Below are positions 1 to 8,768 of a stretch of 64,000 bases of DNA, one piece after another. This DNA is from Streptomyces sp. NBC_00513. Its GTDB lineage: Bacteria; Actinomycetota; Actinomycetes; Streptomycetales; Streptomycetaceae. Position numbers and translations under genes: made by a program. Each line of letters begins with the position of its first letter. Within the stretch, counting starts at the first letter, position 1. The stretch covers positions 2,976,001 to 3,040,000 of the forward strand of contig NZ_CP107845.1 of assembly GCF_041431415.1 (NCBI RefSeq), in the 5' to 3' direction. A model generated the notes under the pieces. The model did no database searches, was not told the DNA's origin, and saw only the letters and a list, made by a program, of their open reading frames with translations.

Positions 1-277
1 CGGCGGCGACGCCACCCGGCAGCCGGTAGGCGGAGAGGAAGAGCAGCGGGAAGAAGGCGCCGATGTTGAGGGTGCCCAGGACCGCCGACTTCCACCACCA
101 CTCGCCCTTGGGGAGGGTCCGGGACAGGGCGACGAGCAGCAGTCCGGCGGGCAGGGCCCGCATGACCCCGGTGAACAGGGGCCGGTCCGGTGGCAGCAGT
201 TCGGTGGCGACGGCGTAGGTGGAACCCCAGGAGACGGGGGCCAGGGCGGTCAGGGCGACGGTGGCGAAGCGGTTCAC
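1..277 (-). CDS. EamA/DMT-family transporter, N-terminal part (cut by window edge)
   Basis: Only the first 92 residues are in the window; the gene runs off the left end. It starts at a GTG preceded by a GAGGAGCT ribosome site. The visible protein reads MNRFATVALTALAPVSWGST at its N-terminus and then alternates hydrophobic helices with short charged turns. The early SWGSTYAVATELLP stretch is the usual first-helix signature of EamA (RhaT/YdcZ-like) drug/metabolite transporters. It is probably a 10-helix inner-membrane exporter; the substrate cannot be told. It lies 63 bp downstream of the MFS gene on the same strand, so the two may be co-transcribed. Confidence 0.8.
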   Translation of the reverse strand, partial: MNRFATVALTALAPVSWGSTYAVATELLPPDRPLFTGVMRALPAGLLLVALSRTLPKGEWWWKSAVLGTLNIGAFFPLLFLSAYRLPGGVAA

Positions 278-340
278 GAGAGCTCCTCGGGCGGATGGGA
301 GCGGATGGGAGAAGACAAGGGAGCGGGACTCGGGCGCGGC

Positions 341-1663
341 TCAGGCGGCGCCGGCGACGCTCTCGCGCGGGATCGGTGCGGGCGTCGGGGTCGCCGTCGC
401 GGCCGGGGGCACCGCGTACACGGCTTCCGCCGGGAGTCGGCGCTCCAGCCGGGTCAGGGCCAGTGCGGCGCCGAGGGCGGCCACGGTCAGGACGGCCCAG
501 GGGAGCCGGCCGTCGACCGAGAGCAGGGCGGTGAACAGGGACGGGGCCAGGGCCGAGGCCAGGGAGTAGGACAGTTGGTAGGTGGCGAGGTAGCGGCCGC
601 GTACGGCCTCGGGCGCGGCCGACACCGACAGGGCGCCGCCCGACGGGCTGTGGACCAGTTCCCCGACCGTGTAGACGACCACGATGACCAGCAGGGCGAT
701 CAGGGTCGCGGTCCGTCCGGGCCGTACGGTGCCGAGCACGATCTGGCCCACGAACGCGGCCGCGAAGAGCAGGGCGCCGAGCGCGGCGGAGCGGGTCCGG
801 CGGGCTCCGGAGCGGCGGACCCGGCTCGCGATCAGGACTCCGGCGCCGGCGCACAGGGCGGTGTTGACGGTGAAGGCGGCCCCGGTGAGGGAGTCGGGGC
901 CGTTCAGCCAGGTGGCGATGTAGAGCGGGAAGAGCACGGACAGCGCCGAGTAGCCGAGCGCGGTCAGGAAGTTGGCGGCGGTCAGGCCGAGGAAGGGGCG
1001 GTCGGCCAGCACCATGCGGTATCCGGCGGGCGGCGGCCCGGCCGAACCGGCCGCGGCGGCGGGCGAAGCGTCCCGCACCGGCTTCACACGGGCGACGAGC
1101 ATTCCGGCGAGCGCGAAGGCGACCGCGTTGCCCCAGGCGGTGTGGGTGAATCCGGCGGTGCCCCACACCGCCAGGACGCCCGAGACGATCAGCGCGCCGG
1201 CTCCCATGCCGGCGTTCTGCAGGGCCCGGATGGAGGCCTGGAGCCGGTCGCGGGAGGAACCGCGGGCCACTTCCCCGATCAGGGACTGCTGGACGACGGG
1301 GAACGACCGGTCCGCGAGGGCGGTGACCAGGGCGACGGCGGCGAAGGCGGGGAGCGTGTCGGCGAGCGGGTAGAGCGCGAAGCCGAGGGCCCGGATCGCG
1401 TAGAGGAGCAGGTTGACCTTCCGCGCCCCGAACCGGTCGACGGCCGAGCCGGCCAGGGGCATGACGGCGAGTCCGGCCAGGCCGGTCACGGTGAGCACGA
1501 CGCCGACGACGGCGAAGGAGAGTCCCGTGACGTGGTGGAAGAAGACGAGCGAGAAGGGGACGTACATGCCGATCCCGATCGCGCTGATCCCCACCCCGAG
1601 GAGCAGGGACCGCTCCCCCCGCACCCGTTCCCCCGCCGGCCGCCTCGTCTTGTCCTCGCCCAC
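341..1663 (-). CDS. MFS transporter (multidrug-efflux type)
   Basis: A protein of about 440 residues with roughly twelve hydrophobic segments, in the size range of 12-helix major-facilitator exporters. The loop after helix 2 holds the MFS-like stretch GSAVDRFGARKVNLLLYAIR, and a long charged central loop separates the two halves. I place the start at GTG 1663 because GGGGGAG lies 8 bp upstream; a GTG at 1672 in the same frame would abut that site. The gene is divergent from a MarR regulator, with a perfect palindrome between them, so it is probably the regulator's target. An exporter of a toxic small molecule is the best guess; the substrate is unknown. Confidence 0.85.
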   Translation of the reverse strand: MGEDKTRRPAGERVRGERSLLLGVGISAIGIGMYVPFSLVFFHHVTGLSFAVVGVVLTVTGLAGLAVMPLAGSAVDRFGARKVNLLLYAIRALGFALYPLADTLPAFAAVALVTALADRSFPVVQQSLIGEVARGSSRDRLQASIRALQNAGMGAGALIVSGVLAVWGTAGFTHTAWGNAVAFALAGMLVARVKPVRDASPAAAAGSAGPPPAGYRMVLADRPFLGLTAANFLTALGYSALSVLFPLYIATWLNGPDSLTGAAFTVNTALCAGAGVLIASRVRRSGARRTRSAALGALLFAAAFVGQIVLGTVRPGRTATLIALLVIVVVYTVGELVHSPSGGALSVSAAPEAVRGRYLATYQLSYSLASALAPSLFTALLSVDGRLPWAVLTVAALGAALALTRLERRLPAEAVYAVPPAATATPTPAPIPRESVAGAA

Positions 1664-1692
1664 GTGAACCACTCCCCCGTTAGATCGCTTGG

Positions 1693-1716
1693 AAGTAGCT
1701 TAGCGCTAAGCTACTT
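1693..1716. promoter_or_regulatory. 24-bp perfect palindrome, probable MarR operator
   Basis: The half-site AAGTAGCTTAGC is followed directly by its exact reverse complement. It is AT-richer than its surroundings and lies between the divergent MFS (start 1663) and MarR (start 1770) genes. A MarR dimer here could repress both promoters. That this is the binding site is inferred from symmetry and position. Confidence 0.75.
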
Positions 1717-1769
1717 TCCGTCAAGCAACTTTCTTGCGTTCAATCAAACGGAAGCCGGATACTGCGCCC

Positions 1770-2267
1770 ATGACCGAGGAGAACAAGGACGCCGTCGACG
1801 CGATCACCGCTCAGTGGTACGCCGTACGACCGGATCTCGACACCGCACCCATGGCCGTCTTCGGCCGGATCTACCGGATCACCAAGGCCATGGGCGACGA
1901 GATGGAACGCACCTACAACCGCTACGGGATCTCCCGCGGGGAGTTCGACGTCGTCGCCACCCTGAGGCGATCCGGAATGCCGTACACCCTCTCGCCCCGG
2001 CAGCTGTCCGCGACGTTGATGCTCACCACGGGCGGCATGACCGGGCGTCTGGACAAGCTGGAGAAGGCAGGACTGCTGACCCGCAGCCCCGATCCGCACG
2101 ACCGGCGCGGGCTCCACGTGACCATCACCGACCGGGGCCTGACGCTCATCGACGAGGCCGTCACCGCGGGCCTGGAGGTACAGCGCGCCGCGCTCACCGG
2201 GCTCGACCCGCAGGAGGTCGAGGTCCTCACCGGCCTGCTCAGGAAGTTGCTCGCCGGGACCCCGTGA
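1770..2267 (+). CDS. MarR-family transcriptional regulator
   Basis: A 165-residue winged-helix regulator, the normal length for MarR. The DNA-binding region is clear: LSPRQLSATLMLTTGGMTGR is the helix-turn-helix and DKLEKAGLLTRSPDPHDRRG is the wing with the conserved DxRG turn. The start is ATG 1770; an in-frame TTG at 1734 would place translation only 17 bp after the palindrome. It probably binds the palindrome at 1693-1716 to control itself and the divergent MFS pump, with a small ligand releasing it. The ligand cannot be predicted. Confidence 0.92.
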   Translation: MTEENKDAVDAITAQWYAVRPDLDTAPMAVFGRIYRITKAMGDEMERTYNRYGISRGEFDVVATLRRSGMPYTLSPRQLSATLMLTTGGMTGRLDKLEKAGLLTRSPDPHDRRGLHVTITDRGLTLIDEAVTAGLEVQRAALTGLDPQEVEVLTGLLRKLLAGTP

Positions 2268-2321
2268 GGGCCTGCCGCCGGGGCCGCGTGCACGTCGCGG
2301 GCCGGGACCCCGCGAACACGA

Positions 2322-2383
2322 CGGGGCGCCGGGAGTCCGCGACACGGCCGACACGCGTCGGCGTACGGACCCCCGGCGCCCCG
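2322..2383. terminator. Probable bidirectional terminator (long-loop hairpin)
   Basis: Two 12-nt arms (2322-2333 and 2372-2383, core GGGGCGCCGGG and its complement) are separated by 38 nt, between two convergent genes. No T-run follows, which is common for Streptomyces terminators. The long loop makes this tentative. Confidence 0.4.
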
Positions 2384-2434
2384 GAAGTCATGAGGGGTGA
2401 CCACCCCGCGCGGGAGCGGTCACGTGAACGGACG

Positions 2435-2674
2435 TCAGTCCGTGGGCTGCTGCTTGCGCGACTTGTCGCCCACCATGACGAGGCCCGCGATGACCAGGAA
2501 CAGCACGATCGGCGTGGCCACGAACAGGCCGAGCGTCTCGCCAATGCTCAGGGGCGGAGCCGGGTCGTCGCCGTCGTCGCGGGTCAGCGCGAGGGCGGGA
2601 GACGTCATCAGCAGCATCATCAGCGTCGTTCCGGCCGTGACGGCGCCGGCGCGCAGTGCGTTCTTCTTGTCCAC
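2435..2674 (-). CDS. Small exported or membrane protein of unknown function
   Basis: A 79-residue protein starting at GTG 2674. Residues 2-29 form a typical signal sequence: KK near the N-terminus, a hydrophobic core and the end SPALAL. A short acidic, proline-rich stretch (TRDDGDDPAPP) follows. Residues about 47-68 are a membrane helix (LGLFVATPIVLFLVIAGLVM), and the tail is short and basic (GDKSRKQQPTD). The predicted topology is a small extracytoplasmic loop held by one or two membrane passes. It begins 20 bp after malQ on the same strand, so it is probably the last gene of that operon. I do not recognise the family. Confidence 0.75.
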   Translation of the reverse strand: MDKKNALRAGAVTAGTTLMMLLMTSPALALTRDDGDDPAPPLSIGETLGLFVATPIVLFLVIAGLVMVGDKSRKQQPTD

Positions 2675-2694
2675 GGTGCAAAAGTAGCGAACAC

Positions 2695-4671
2695 CTAAAC
2701 GGAGCGCGCGCCCGGGGGTGCCGTACGGGTCCGTACGCCCTCGCGCACCGCGCTCAGCAGGGCGTTCGCCCGCGAGGAGGCCGTCAGCGCCTCCAGCGTC
2801 AACGGTCGCCCCGACCCGTCGGCGATCGGCAGCCGCCAGTTGGGGTACTGGTCCCAGGTCCCCGGCACGTTCTGCGGCCGCCGGTCCCCCACCGCGTCCG
2901 GCAGCCACACGCCGACGAGCCGGGCGGGCGTGCGCAGCAGGAAGCCGTACAGGGCCCGCACGGCGGACTCCTCGTCCTTCGTCTCCAGCCCGAGCCGGTC
3001 CAGCAGGGCCAGCCACTCGGCGGTGTCGGCCTCGTCCTCGGCCCGTTCCACCTCCACCGGGCGGGCGAGCAGACCGAGCCGGTCGCGCAGTTCGACATGG
3101 GCCCCGGCCAGCTTCGCGGCGGTGGGCGGCAGATCGTGCGTCGTGGCCGTCGCCAGGCAGTCCGCCCGCCACTGCTCGGGCTCCAGCGGGGCTCCGCCGC
3201 CCGCCCAGTCGCGCTCGAACCACAGCACCGAGGTGCCGAGCACCCCGCGCCGGGCCAGGGCGTCGCGGACCCTCGGCTCCACCGTCCCGAGGTCCTCGCC
3301 GACGACCAGCGCCCCGGCCCGGTGGGCCTCCAGGACCAGGATCGCCAGCATCGCCTCCCCGTCGTGGGAGACGTACGTGCCCTCCGCCGGCGGGGTGCCA
3401 CGGGGGATCCACCAGAGCCGGAACAGCCCCATGACGTGGTCGATGCGCAGCGCGCCCGCGTACCGGAACACCCCGCGCAGCAGGTCCCGGAAGGGCGCGT
3501 ACCCGGCGGCGGCCAGCGCGTCGGGCCGCCAGGGCGGCAGCCCCCAGTCCTGGCCCCGCGCGTTGAAGGCGTCCGGCGGGGCGCCCACGGAGATGTCCTC
3601 GGCGTAGTGGCGCGGTCCGGCGACGTCCGAGCCCTGCGGGTGCACGCCGACCGCCAGGTCGTGCACGATGCCGACCGCCATGCCCGCCTCCCGGGCGGCG
3701 CTCTGGGCGGCGGCGAGCTGCTCGACCGTCAGCCAGACCAGCCAGCGGTGGAAGTCGGCCCGCTCCCGTGGATCCTCCCCGGCGTGCCCGGCGCACCAGG
3801 CCGCGTGCCGGTCCAGCTGGTCCCCCTGTTCGGTGCGGAACGCGGCGTAGGCCGCGGCGCGCCCGGCCGTGCGCGGGACGACGTACAGCAGCTCCAGGGC
3901 CCGCCGCTTGAGCTCCCACACCGCGTCCCGGTCGATGAGCTCGCCCTTCTCCAGGACCGCGCGGCGCAGCTCGGCTCCGCGTGCCGCCAGCTCGTCCAGG
4001 GCCGTCCGGTCGGGGCAGTCGGCGTACTCGGGGACGTCCTCGATCCGCAGGTGGACCGGATCCGGGAAGCGGCGGGTGGAGGGCCGGTACGGAGACGAGT
4101 CGGTCGGCGTCCCGGGAACGGCCGCGTGCAGCGGGTTGACCTGGATGAAACCGGCGCCGTGGGCGCGACCCGCCCAGCGGGCGAGTTCTGCCAGGTCGCC
4201 GAGGTCGCCCATGCCCCAGGAGCGCTCGGACAGCAGCGAGTAGAGCTGGACGAGCAGCCCGTGGGTCGTCCGGCCGGGCGCGGCCGGGGCCCGGTCGGGG
4301 GCCACGACCAGCGTCGCCTCGGCGGTGCGGCCCTCGGGCGCCTCGGCCGTGAGCCGGTGCACGCCGAGCGGCAGGTCGGGGCCCCACGGGGCCTCCCCGC
4401 CGTCCTCCAGCAGCACCCGGCTCCCCGGCGGCGCGGCCGGCAGGGGCTCCCCCCGCCAGTGCACCACCGTGCGGGGCAGGGGCCTCACGGCGGCCTCCAG
4501 GGCGGCTTCCGCGACGGCGGCCCGGATCTCCTCGGGCGTGTCGGCGGGCACCCCGAGGCACGCCAGCACCGTCGTGATGGTGGCGTGCGGGACCTGGACG
4601 GTCACGTCGGCGGCGGGCTGGTAGCTGGTGGCGATGCCGTGCAGTTCCGCGAGCCGGGCGAGATCGTCCAT
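2695..4671 (-). CDS. malQ: 4-alpha-glucanotransferase (amylomaltase, GH77)
   Basis: A 658-residue enzyme that transfers alpha-1,4-glucan segments between maltodextrins (cytoplasmic disproportionation). The N-terminal part (LARLAELHGIATSYQ) is the helical extension seen in actinobacterial MalQ. The GH77 barrel follows: the conserved PSSR-type region (TDSSPYRPSTRRFPDP), GLPPWRPDAL, the nucleophile-region RIDHVMGLFRLWWIP, the acid/base region VVGEDLGTVEPRVRDAL and the late THDLPPTAAKLAG motif. Downstream family motifs include NVPGTWDQYPNWRLPI. The start is ATG 4671, just after a 78-residue repeat peptide gene, 14 bp away on the same strand. All motifs expected of an active enzyme are present. 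Confidence 0.95.
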   Translation of the reverse strand: MDDLARLAELHGIATSYQPAADVTVQVPHATITTVLACLGVPADTPEEIRAAVAEAALEAAVRPLPRTVVHWRGEPLPAAPPGSRVLLEDGGEAPWGPDLPLGVHRLTAEAPEGRTAEATLVVAPDRAPAAPGRTTHGLLVQLYSLLSERSWGMGDLGDLAELARWAGRAHGAGFIQVNPLHAAVPGTPTDSSPYRPSTRRFPDPVHLRIEDVPEYADCPDRTALDELAARGAELRRAVLEKGELIDRDAVWELKRRALELLYVVPRTAGRAAAYAAFRTEQGDQLDRHAAWCAGHAGEDPRERADFHRWLVWLTVEQLAAAQSAAREAGMAVGIVHDLAVGVHPQGSDVAGPRHYAEDISVGAPPDAFNARGQDWGLPPWRPDALAAAGYAPFRDLLRGVFRYAGALRIDHVMGLFRLWWIPRGTPPAEGTYVSHDGEAMLAILVLEAHRAGALVVGEDLGTVEPRVRDALARRGVLGTSVLWFERDWAGGGAPLEPEQWRADCLATATTHDLPPTAAKLAGAHVELRDRLGLLARPVEVERAEDEADTAEWLALLDRLGLETKDEESAVRALYGFLLRTPARLVGVWLPDAVGDRRPQNVPGTWDQYPNWRLPIADGSGRPLTLEALTASSRANALLSAVREGVRTRTAPPGARSV

Positions 4672-4685
4672 GGTCAAGTCCCTGT

Positions 4686-4922
4686 CTAGTTGCCCGCGGC
4701 CGCGGCCGCGGCGGGTGTGGTCGGCTCGCTGGTCAGCGGGGCCTCGGCGGTGAGGGGCGGCTCGCTGGTCAGCGGCGCGTGCGCGGAGTCGGCGAGCGGG
4801 GGCTCGCTGGTCAGGGGCGCGTCCGGCAGTCCGGCCTGGGTCGGCAGGTGGGCGAGCGGGGCGAGGGGACGGGCGGCGGTTTTGCGGGCGGTGTGGATCG
4901 TGCGGTTGGTCCGGACGTTCAT
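4686..4922 (-). CDS. Small repeat-containing protein upstream of malQ
   Basis: A 78-residue protein with ATG start and a good AAGGAG ribosome site. The first 25 residues are basic (MNVRTNRTIHTARKTAARPL). The rest is proline/alanine-rich with three near-copies of APLTSEP (APLTSEPPL, APLTSEPPL, APLTSEP) and ends in an alanine run. There is no signal peptide, membrane helix or known domain. It lies 14 bp upstream of malQ and may be translated from the same message. The good ribosome site and frame support a real gene, but such low-complexity short genes can be spurious. Confidence 0.6.
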   Translation of the reverse strand: MNVRTNRTIHTARKTAARPLAPLAHLPTQAGLPDAPLTSEPPLADSAHAPLTSEPPLTAEAPLTSEPTTPAAAAAAGN

Positions 4923-5102
4923 CTGAGCACTCCTTCGCGCGGGTTCGGTGGAACGTGCCCGGGGGGACACCCTCGTGGCACGCGTGTCGGAACAGAGCGG
5001 ACCAACGCAGCCCTACCCAGTCGACGGCCGCGCATTCCTGGCGAATCCGCTCCAGATCCCCCATCCGCATTGACACTCGCACCGTGCGAATGGTGGGCTC
5101 TG

Positions 5103-5118
5103 GCTCGTTCGTACGAGC
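5103..5118. promoter_or_regulatory. Inverted repeat in the leader of the GH84-type gene
   Basis: Arms GCTCGT and ACGAGC are separated by 4 bp, 28 bp before the GTG start at 5147. A TTGACA hexamer sits upstream at 5070-5075, but no convincing -10 follows at normal spacing. It may be an operator; the evidence is weak. Confidence 0.3.
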
Positions 5119-5146
5119 GGGGGACGACTCGGGACGGGGAGGCTCC

Positions 5147-8100
5147 GTGCAGCTCAGGGGCAAGAAGCGGGCCACGGCGGCGGTGATCGCCGTCATGGGG
5201 ACGCTCTTGGGCGGAGCGACCGCTTCCGGGCCTTTGGTGATGTCCGCCTCACCCTCGGCGCCCGACATGCCCGACACGCCCGCGTCGAAGCCGGGGGCGG
5301 ACGGCGCCGCGGCGAACGGCGCCTCGCCCGCCGCGTCCGGTGCCTCGCCCGGTCCGGTCCTCGATCCGGGCTCCGACGCGCCGCGGACCGCCGCCGACGG
5401 GCCGGCCGTGTGGCCGCGCCCGCAGTCGATGAGGGCCGATCCGGCGCACGCGGTGCCGGTGGGCACCGAGGCCGTGCTGGTGGCGGCGCCGGACGCCGAC
5501 CCGTACGCCGCCGAGGTCGTCCGGACCACCCTGCGCGGGGCCGGCGTGCGGACCCTGCACGAACGGGCCCCCGGGGACGCGCTGCCCGAACACGGCCTCG
5601 TCGTACGCCTCCAGGGCCCCGACGCCCTCGCCGCACTGCGGGCGCTGGGTGCGGCCGAGGCGGGGGACCTGCCGTCCGGGGGCTACCGCATCGCGGTGGG
5701 CAGGGTCGGCGACCGGAACACCGTCGCGTTGGCCGGCGTGGGCGACGACGGCCTCTTCAACGCGGCGCAGACGCTGCGCCAACTCCTCCCGACGGACACC
5801 ACGAAGGCCCCCGGGGTGCGCGTACGGGACTGGCCGACGGCTCCCGTGCGCGGTGTCACCGAGGGCTTCTACGGGGACCCCTGGACCCGCGAGCAACGGC
5901 TCGCCCAGCTCGACTTCATGGGACGCACCAAGCAGAACCGGCTGTTGCTGGCGCCCGGCGACGACACGTACCGCACCACGCGGTGGCGCGAGGACTACCC
6001 GCCCGAGCGGCAGGCCGAGTTCCGGGCGCTCGCCGAGCGGGCCCGCGCCAACCGGGTGGTGCTCGGCTGGGCGGTGACCCCCGGCCAGTCGATGTGCCTG
6101 TCCTCGGCGGCCGAGCGGGCGGCGCTCACCCGCAAGGTGGACGCCATGTGGGACCTCGGCTTCCGGGCGTTCCAGCTCCAGTTCCAGGACGTCAGCTACA
6201 CGGAGTGGGGCTGCCTGGAGGACCGCGAACGGTACGGAAGGGGCCCCGCCGCCGCCGCGAAGGCGCACGCCGAGGTCGCCAACGAGCTGGCCGCGCACCT
6301 CGCCGCCCGCTACCCGGGGGCGCCCGCGCTGTCGCTGCTGCCGACCGAGTACTTCCAGGACGGCTCCACCGGCTACCGGAGCGCGCTCGGCGGCGCGTTG
6401 AACGCGCGCGTGGAGGTCGCGTGGACGGGCGTCGGGGTGGTGCCCCGCACCATCACCGGCAGGGAACTGGCCGGGGCCCGGGCCGCCTTCGGGCAGCACG
6501 CGCTGGTCACCATGGACAACTACCCGGTCAACGACTGGGATCCGGGCCGGATCTTCCTCGGCCCGTACGCGGGGCGGGACCCGGTGGTGGCCGGCGCCTC
6601 GGCGGGGCTGATGCTCAACGCGATGCCGCAGGGCACCCTGTCGCGGATCCCCGTGTTCACGGCGGCGGACTACGCGTGGAACCCGCGCGGCTACCGGGCG
6701 GGCGAATCGTGGGCGGCGGCGGTACGCGATCTCGCGGGCCCGGACCCCCGGGCCCGCAAGGCGCTGGCCGCCCTCGCCGGGAACACCGCCTCGTCGGGGC
6801 TCAAGCAGGAGGAGTCCGCGTACCTGAGGCCGCTCGTCGAGGAGTTCTGGCGGACCCGCGCCGCGGGCGACCGGGCGGCCGGCGCACGGCTGCGCACGGC
6901 CTTCACCGTGCTGCGGGAGGCCCCCTCCCGGCTGCCCGGTCTCACCGACGAGGCCGGCCCGTGGCTGGACCGGCTGGCGGAGTACGGAACCGCCGGCGAA
7001 CTGGCCGTGGACATGCTCCGGGCCCAGGCCCGGGGGGACGGCGCGGCGGCCTGGAAGGCCTCGCGCGCCCTGGCGCAGGCCCGCGCCGGGCTCGCGGAGA
7101 CCCGCGACACCCGGGTGGACACGGCCGTACTGGACGCCTTCCTCACGAAGGCCACCGCCGAGGCGGACAGCTGGACGGGAGCGTCGCGGACCGTCGGCAC
7201 GGTGTCGCGGGGCGCCGACGCGTGGACCGTCCGGCTGGACGGCGTACGCCCCGTGTCGGCGGTCACCGTGATGACGGACCCGCTCGCGCCCGGGACGCTC
7301 GCCACGGTGGAGGCTCACGTACCGGGCGAGGGCTGGCGCAAGGTCGCCGACGCGGGCGCCTCCGGGTGGACCCAGGCCGACCTGCGAGGTCTGCGGGCCG
7401 ACGCGGTACGGCTGGTCTGGCCCGGGGCCTCCCCCGCCGTGCACCACGTGGTGCCCTGGCTCGGGGACGGGCCCGCGGCCCGCTTCGAGCTGGCCGGCGG
7501 CGGGCGGGCGGACGTGGAGATAGGCGGCGCCCCGCTGCGGGTGTCCGCGGACCTGTCCGCCCTGCGGCCCGGCGAGGTCCGGGGCGCGCTGTCGGCTGCC
7601 CCGCCGCCGGGGATCGCGGTCCGCGTCCCGGGCGAGGTGAAGGCCCCCCGGGGAACCCTGGTCAGCGTCCCGCTGGAGGTCACCGTCGCGGCCGGCACCC
7701 CGGCGGGGGTCTACTCCGTCCCGGTGACCTTCGCCGGTCAGTCGCGCACCCTGACGGTCCGGGCGGTGCCCCGCACGGGCGGCCCGGACCTGCTGCGGGG
7801 CGCGAAGGCCTCCTCGTCCGGCGACGAGACCCCGGCCTTCCCCGCCTCGGCGGTCCTGGACGGAGCCGACACCACCCGGTGGTCGTCCCCCGCGGTGGAC
7901 GGGGCGTGGTGGCAGGCCGAACTGGCCGCCCCCGCCAGGATCGGCCTGCTGACCCTGCGCTGGCAGGACGCGTATGCGTCCGCGTACCGGGTCGAGACCT
8001 CCGCGGACGGGGTCACCTGGCGCGCGGCGGCGTCGGTCACCTCCCGGGGCGGCACGGACACCGTCCACCTGGACGCGCCGGGGACCCGGTTCGTCCGCGT

Positions 8101-8173
8101 CACGTGCGACAGGCGCGCGACGCGCTTCGGCTGCAGCCTCTGGTCGGCCACGGCCCGAGCGGTCACCCCCTGA
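5147..8173 (+). CDS. Secreted GH84-type beta-N-acetylglucosaminidase-like protein with CBM32 domain
   Basis: A 1008-residue protein starting at GTG 5147 behind GGGGAGG, with a signal sequence (KKRATAAVIAVMGTLLGGATASG). An alanine/proline-rich linker leads to a GH20b-like N-terminal domain (about 85-230), then a GH84-like barrel beginning with RGVTEGFYGDPWTREQR (about 233 on). A galactose-binding CBM32/F5-8C domain occupies about 880-1008 (SAVLDGADTTRWSS, SAYRVETSADGVTW). The barrel should carry an Asp-Asp catalytic pair; here the position reads FQDVSY, that is Gln347-Asp348. So the fold is clear, but classical substrate-assisted activity is uncertain. Likely substrates are extracellular GlcNAc-containing glycans. 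It stands alone between a divergent small gene and a convergent HNH gene. Confidence 0.85.
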   Translation: MQLRGKKRATAAVIAVMGTLLGGATASGPLVMSASPSAPDMPDTPASKPGADGAAANGASPAASGASPGPVLDPGSDAPRTAADGPAVWPRPQSMRADPAHAVPVGTEAVLVAAPDADPYAAEVVRTTLRGAGVRTLHERAPGDALPEHGLVVRLQGPDALAALRALGAAEAGDLPSGGYRIAVGRVGDRNTVALAGVGDDGLFNAAQTLRQLLPTDTTKAPGVRVRDWPTAPVRGVTEGFYGDPWTREQRLAQLDFMGRTKQNRLLLAPGDDTYRTTRWREDYPPERQAEFRALAERARANRVVLGWAVTPGQSMCLSSAAERAALTRKVDAMWDLGFRAFQLQFQDVSYTEWGCLEDRERYGRGPAAAAKAHAEVANELAAHLAARYPGAPALSLLPTEYFQDGSTGYRSALGGALNARVEVAWTGVGVVPRTITGRELAGARAAFGQHALVTMDNYPVNDWDPGRIFLGPYAGRDPVVAGASAGLMLNAMPQGTLSRIPVFTAADYAWNPRGYRAGESWAAAVRDLAGPDPRARKALAALAGNTASSGLKQEESAYLRPLVEEFWRTRAAGDRAAGARLRTAFTVLREAPSRLPGLTDEAGPWLDRLAEYGTAGELAVDMLRAQARGDGAAAWKASRALAQARAGLAETRDTRVDTAVLDAFLTKATAEADSWTGASRTVGTVSRGADAWTVRLDGVRPVSAVTVMTDPLAPGTLATVEAHVPGEGWRKVADAGASGWTQADLRGLRADAVRLVWPGASPAVHHVVPWLGDGPAARFELAGGGRADVEIGGAPLRVSADLSALRPGEVRGALSAAPPPGIAVRVPGEVKAPRGTLVSVPLEVTVAAGTPAGVYSVPVTFAGQSRTLTVRAVPRTGGPDLLRGAKASSSGDETPAFPASAVLDGADTTRWSSPAVDGAWWQAELAAPARIGLLTLRWQDAYASAYRVETSADGVTWRAAASVTSRGGTDTVHLDAPGTRFVRVTCDRRATRFGCSLWSATARAVTP

Positions 8174-8177
8174 CCGA

Positions 8178-8197
8178 CCGGCCCCCGGCCGGGCCGG
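8178..8197. terminator. Hairpin terminator
   Basis: A 7-bp stem, CCGGCCC with GGGCCGG, and a 6-nt loop begin 5 bp after the GH84-type gene and precede the convergent HNH gene. It could serve both strands. Confidence 0.55.
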
Positions 8198-8219
8198 ACA
8201 ACCCAGCCTCGCCGGGAGG

Positions 8220-8768
8220 CTAGGACGCGGCGGCCGTCACCCCGATCCCGATCCGATCGAGGGCGTCGTCGGCCCCGTACGGCTGGAGGTACGGCATCCA
8301 CCGCGGGTCCCGGTGGCCGGTGCCGATGATCCGCCAGGCGAGGCCCGACGGTGGTGCCGGCTGGTGCCGCAGCCGCCAGCCCAGTTCCAGCAGGTGGCGG
8401 TCCGCCTTGACGTGGTTGCAGCGTCGGCACGCGGCGACGACGTTGTCCCACGCGTGCTGCCCACCCCGGCTGCGCGGGATGACGTGGTCGACGCTGGTGG
8501 CGACGGCCCCGCAGTACATGCAGCGTCCGCCGTCTCGGGCGAAGAGCGCGCGGCGGGTGAGCGGAACGGGCCCCCGGTAGGGGACCCGCACGAAGCGCTT
8601 GAGCCGGACCACGCTGGGAGCGGGGACGGCTCTCGTCGCGCTGTGCAGAAAGGCGCCGGATTCCTCCAGGGAGACTGCTTTGTTCTCCAGGACGAGGACG
8701 AGCGCGCGGCGGAGCGGTACGACGCCGAGCGGCTCGTACGACGCATTGAGGACCAGGACGTGCGGCAC
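8220..8768 (-). CDS. HNH endonuclease domain protein
   Basis: A 182-residue protein. Residues 71-125 form a zinc-bound HNH fold: C83-x2-C86 and C114-x2-C117 bind zinc, D94-H95 is the catalytic pair, N109 is the central Asn, and the third HNH position lies at N118-H119. The N-terminal half (VLVLNASYEPLGVVPLRRAL) matches the widespread bacterial single-copy HNH family, usually encoded outside mobile elements. Nuclease activity is expected but the biological role is not known. Nothing nearby (no intron, phage or restriction gene) points to a homing or defence role. Confidence 0.9.
   Translation of the reverse strand: MPHVLVLNASYEPLGVVPLRRALVLVLENKAVSLEESGAFLHSATRAVPAPSVVRLKRFVRVPYRGPVPLTRRALFARDGGRCMYCGAVATSVDHVIPRSRGGQHAWDNVVAACRRCNHVKADRHLLELGWRLRHQPAPPSGLAWRIIGTGHRDPRWMPYLQPYGADDALDRIGIGVTAAAS

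Noticed and set aside
305..2698. Long open frames antisense to real genes (e.g. 305-2698, 21278-25420, 5249-8068)
   Set aside because: High GC keeps many frames open. These have Arg/Gly/Pro-rich, motif-free translations and overlap genes with clear domains.
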